Of a DNA stretch of 64,000 bases, positions 60,016-64,000 are shown piece by piece (position 1 is the stretch's first letter; each line of letters opens with the position of its first letter). The notes beneath the pieces are model-generated. The model ran no database searches and was not told where the DNA came from. It worked only from the letters and a program-made list of their open reading frames with translations. Both the position numbers and the translations under genes were made by a program. This DNA comes from Terebella lapidaria. Lineage: Eukaryota > Annelida > Polychaeta > Terebellida > Terebellidae. The stretch is taken from contig OX424566.1 of assembly GCA_949152475.1 (NCBI GenBank), positions 31,038,423-31,102,422 on the forward strand, in the 5' to 3' direction.

Positions 60016-60537
60016 TAGAGCAGACTCGAGAGTTCAGATTTTTTTTGTTGGAAATTCAGCAGAATTCTGACATGGGAGGTAATTCCGCAGCGTAACAGAG
60101 TTACGCGTAAGGCCATGCATAAAATTCCCTACGAGATTCCCGCTATAACCGGCTATAACGGTTGTTGTTTTTTCCTCCAAAGTTTGCATTATATGCTGAA
60201 ATAAACTTGATTTCCACTTACTGTGTGTTGTTGTCCTTCTATAAACGCAATTAGGTGTCTGACATATGGCGACATTATCAAATAATCTATCATAATCCAC
60301 CCGCTACATCTCGCGGTTTTTTGTGTTTACAATTTAATGGCGCCTCCCCCCGCTTTCAGCTGACTGTCAAACGCTCAGCCAATCAGGTGAGGGCAAGGTT
60401 TATTGGTGAATGCAAACTAGAACAAGATTTTAAAAAGGCGTAAACACATTGAATATCACACACATAGACTGGACAGGAGATGTACATGTATGAGGTGACA
60501 CTTGACCTTTGACATCAACAGAAGTATTTTAATTTTT

Positions 60538-60728
60538 TGCCGACAATGTTTTTCCAAAGAAGAAATCAGTGGAATATACAAGAACCACTATGAAGAAAGA
60601 TTCAAGATACAGTTAAAGCAGGAACAACTGGACATAATCTGGCACATATGCAACAGAAAAAATGTTTTAGGAAAAATGTTTTAGGAAAAAGTTTTGTGTA
60701 CACAGTTGCACCCCTCATCATGGACAAG
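60538..60728 (+). pseudogene. RecQ-like helicase exon fragment, broken
   Basis: The frame reads FSKEEISGIYKNHYEERFKI, then QLKQEQLDIIWHICNRKNVL. It resembles the start of a RecQ-type DNA helicase domain (L-K-x-x-Q-x-x-x-I-x-x-I-x-x-x-K-x-V-L). A 14-bp tandem duplication (60661-60674, 60675-60688) throws the frame off. After it, GKSFVYTVAPLIMDK resumes and ends at a donor-like AAG|GTATGC. The usual PTG-Y-GKS Walker A loop is missing its first residues, so it would not bind ATP normally. Similarity is from memory only. Confidence 0.4.
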
Positions 60729-63700
60729 GTATGCCCCTTTACTATTTGAAAAAAAAGTCTTTGGTAGTTCATTGAGAATAGGCATGATGTACACCTAATG
60801 TACATTGATGTAAAAACAATCAGAATCTTGCTGGAGAAGACACATGTTATTGACTTGGACATTAGTGGTATGTAAATACAAATTATTGTAGGGAATTAGT
60901 CTGTATGATCCTAGAAGTGAATGAAATAAACACAACAATAATTTTGGCCTATTCCAGGACAATAGCGAAATGATTATTGAGATAAATAAGCGATATGGTC
61001 AAATGTATAATATGCAGTCAAATAGTGCTAGATTAAATTAGATAGATTTATCATATACTCCCACATATATGTTTTAAACACCTCCCCCACAGTCTGATAA
61101 GAAAGTGAAGATAACTTGAGATGTATTCATGTTAATCAGATTGAACCGGATACTAGTAATGCTCCACACATCGTGCTGGTTGTCGCCACTAATAGCACTA
61201 ATGGCGATCAGAACGCTACATTTGATGCCTACGGTATACAGAACGGTATAACATTCTTTGACTTTGACTTTGACTTTGCTTTTCAATTTCGAAAAAAAAA
61301 CAAAATATATGAATATGTGCATGTGTTTGCGCGTAATCTTCGGATATTTCTCTGAGTTTTTTTCCCTGGTATATCATGACTTGTATGCATGCAAAGAATA
61401 CTGAGTTAAACCCGAACAGGAACAAAGTAATTGCTATCTGTTCATTCAGAAAACACTCCCATACATTGCTCCATTACGTGTCGAATATTGCTATTGCTGT
61501 TGATCTACGGCAATGGGGCAATATTTTCTTCAATTATATTTAGGTTCTCTGTGTATTCCAATCAGATAATCACCTTTTTGATTGCAATTCATTAAAAATA
61601 TCTCCTTAATTTGTAAAATTATTAAGATTTTAGCAAGTAATATTTTATGTGACCATGGCTCATTCTCAAACATTCATTATAACCACAATTGTCAGGATTT
61701 GGCTAATACGTTTTGTTCTCATTATCTCACAAATACAAAGTGTCCGGTACGCGAATGTAGCATCATCTACTGGCTAATAATTACGAGAAGACATTGCGGT
61801 CAGTCACAGCGGGGCTAATGCATACATGTACGTATGTACTATAATTGTACATACTTGGCTACTTCCTATGCCGTTCATCTACAACAGGCTTATTCACCTT
61901 CTAAAATCCATATACTATTTGAGTACATAGATATTTATATATTTTCTGGCCTTGAATTCGGAATATTTGCATGTGCTGTGTCAGCTATATCGGGAAATCT
62001 TTCTCTGCGTTCATTGTCTCGTGCGAGTTATCAAAACATATAGGCTCCGCCTAAAATAAAAATCCAAATTAAAGGGGTTCTTCGCAAAGCATCCTGGGAA
62101 GGCGAACATCCTGGGAAGGCGGTGATTTGCAATATTTGCTGTCATCTGACGTTAATTCAATGTTCTTTGAAATATATCGCTTAACAGCTTATTCGAACAT
62201 AGCAAATTGAGTACATTTATCACCCTCATCATGATTCACATGTTGTTTTAAGGGTAAATCGTTCTATTCGTCGAATATAACCCGATGTTTGTTGGCGCGG
62301 GAATTCCCCACTCCGTCGGTAAATTCTTGTCATTGCTTACATAGGACTCTGTCTCAGAGATAGGACTACATGGGAGGCATTTCATCTTCGGGCCTTTAGC
62401 TCTCAGAGGAGATGAAAATCCAAGTTATGAAAATCCAAGTTTACGAATGGAATTTGTACAATAAATTGACCTAGATTGTCAAATCAAAAGTGGAATTGAC
62501 TTTACAAATGCATGTAGATCTACCAACCCGATTGACAAGGGGGCAACCCTTCAGGTGAAAGTGCAGATGAGAATGGAATGACTTGACTCATTGACTGACA
62601 CTGTGACTGACTGTTGTGGTGTGGACTGTGGTCACTGGACCTGGTGGGCCCTGAGGCCTGACACGGATGTCAAATGTTTGAGTGACAATTGGCCTTGGAC
62701 ACGCACACGGCACCATTGACGCTTCAATACATACCCATAACTCTATTCCCCAGCTCATGTCTCTTTTTTTCTTGACATCACCAAGAGAAATCCAAATAAA
62801 CTATAAGTTCCGGGCAAATTTACACCTTTTTCGTCCAAAATGGTGTAGGGTCAACTGGTGCATGATGGGACCGGAAGTTATGAATTTGACTCATAGACCT
62901 ACATTTTTATTAAAACCCTGAATAAAGGCATTTTGAAGTGTCGAATACAAATCCAGCAATATAAAATGAGATAATCTAGTTATTTCTGGTATGAGCATTT
63001 GATATGAAATAAACCACACAAATATTTTTTTTTTTCTCATGACCGCATGAAACTATAACGGACCATTTATCATAATAGCTATTCTTTAGGTATAAGCCCG
63101 GGCTTAAGGACAGATTTCACTAATTCCTTTGGCCATACAAAACAATGATAAAAAGCCCAAATTCAAGTCTCCATAGCTCCGTCCCAGAACAAGATGAACC
63201 TTAGCAGCTTATATATAAGCTAGCCAATTCATTTCCTCATCTCACTATAGTAAGGAAAATATATGTTGATAAATTGGATTTTTCGCTACAGCTCGAATTC
63301 TGAGGGTACCCCCTTTAAACGACTGATTTTCATGCCTGACAACCCATATATATCGTTCGTCGTCCGAGCCGTTCTGTGCGTGCTGTGGTCTTGAAACTGT
63401 TCGTGTGCAATGCCAACCAGCTCGGGTCAACAACCAGCCATAGCAAAATGTCTCCCACCATTCTGCGGGGGATCAAGGGCATCCCCCGTTTTCAAAATAG
63501 GGAATTCTCTGACTGTAACGGATATGACGCAATATCATTGGTGTTGTGTGGCCCTAAGCCTTGGCCTCCCTACATTCCCCTTTCAATATCTGTGTTTCTG
63601 TACATGTTTTTTAGTCATTGTATGTCAATGATTGAATTAATCCGCACGTTTCTTTCAAAAGGTTTTCAGAGTCAAAACATCAAATTTTCTCTAAGGCATC

Positions 63701-63764
63701 ATACTATAGCAAATATGTGGAACATTAATCAATGATCTGAAAATTTCATGCAATAAATTAACAT
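60729..63764. other. No gene recognised
   Basis: AT-rich DNA. A 42-base segment at 62372-62413 is identical to 59468-59509. A short 'CATCCTGGGAAGGCG' tandem lies at 62090-62122. Short ORFs (61116-61355, 63376-63735) have no recognisable content. Confidence 0.45.
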
Positions 63765-63765
63765 T

Positions 63766-64000
63766 TACCGATTACGTCGCTGGGGCGTTGCAGAGCCCAA
63801 ACGGCATTAAATTGAATTGGTAAAGGCCGTTCTGGGTGACAAAGGCTCTCTTAGTCTTATCACTCTCCTCCATCTGGACTTGCCAATACCCGGAGGCCAG
63901 ATCATGTAGTACAAAAATAGTGTGATCCGGCCAGGGCATCGAATGTCCTCGATGTGCGACAGAGGATATGAGTCCTTATGCGTGATGTCCTTACCATAGA
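63766..64000 (-). pseudogene. Ty3/gypsy LTR retrotransposon reverse transcriptase fragment
   Basis: On the minus strand the segment reads [11 protein letters not shown], a frameshift, DALAGSHYF, another shift, then [13 protein letters not shown], '[20 protein letters not shown]' and GLCNAPAT. These are the hallmark RT blocks 'D-L-x-SGYWQ' and '[13 protein letters not shown]' of Ty3/gypsy elements. At least two frame changes and a stop after PAT show it is dead. It runs off the right edge, so other domains cannot be seen. Confidence 0.9.

Overview
This 64-kb window is animal nuclear DNA. It holds one large, clearly spliced gene with GT-AG introns, and the rest is dominated by repeats and DNA or RNA transposons. 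Abundant 'TACATGTA'-type words, GAC/GGAC-rich repeat tails and minisatellite-bearing elements suggest a marine invertebrate (mollusc, brachiopod, hemichordate or amphioxus type). The phylum cannot be fixed from the sequence alone.

The one gene I can read end to end is on the minus strand, from about 53.57 kb down to 22.06 kb. It is the CIP4/FBP17/TOCA-1 (TRIP10/FNBP1/FNBP1L) family membrane-bending adaptor, with F-BAR, HR1 and SH3 domains in that order. Fourteen exons join with matching phases into a 593-codon model, close to family length. A further in-phase cassette exon is possible at 26218-26268. Intron 2 is about 18 kb and carries several mobile elements.

Region by region: 0-4 kb is a remnant with long imperfect terminal inverted repeats around a decayed Pif1/Helitron-type helicase. 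4.5-18.7 kb is a mosaic of nested copies of one repeat family. Each copy has a palindromic head, an array of ~134-bp units rich in AGGTCA nuclear-receptor-like half-sites, a GAC-rich tail and a 3' palindrome. Two broken non-LTR retrotransposons interrupt this mosaic. 18.7-22 kb is the region downstream of the gene, with a 34-bp minisatellite. 22-53.6 kb is the Cip4 gene. 53.6-64 kb is gene-poor and holds TA-flanked MITEs, a broken RecQ-like helicase exon and, at the right edge, a Ty3/gypsy reverse-transcriptase fragment.

The most striking object is at 42290-52238 in intron 2. It is a ~9.95-kb element with perfect-looking terminal inverted repeats, flanked by an exact 8-bp target duplication (GATATTAT). 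Its two arms are long arrays of a 139-bp satellite in opposite orientation. Between them is a short spacer with one plausible ORF, a cysteine-rich CXC-like protein. It looks like a transposon whose terminal repeats have become satellite arrays. I know of no name for this element.
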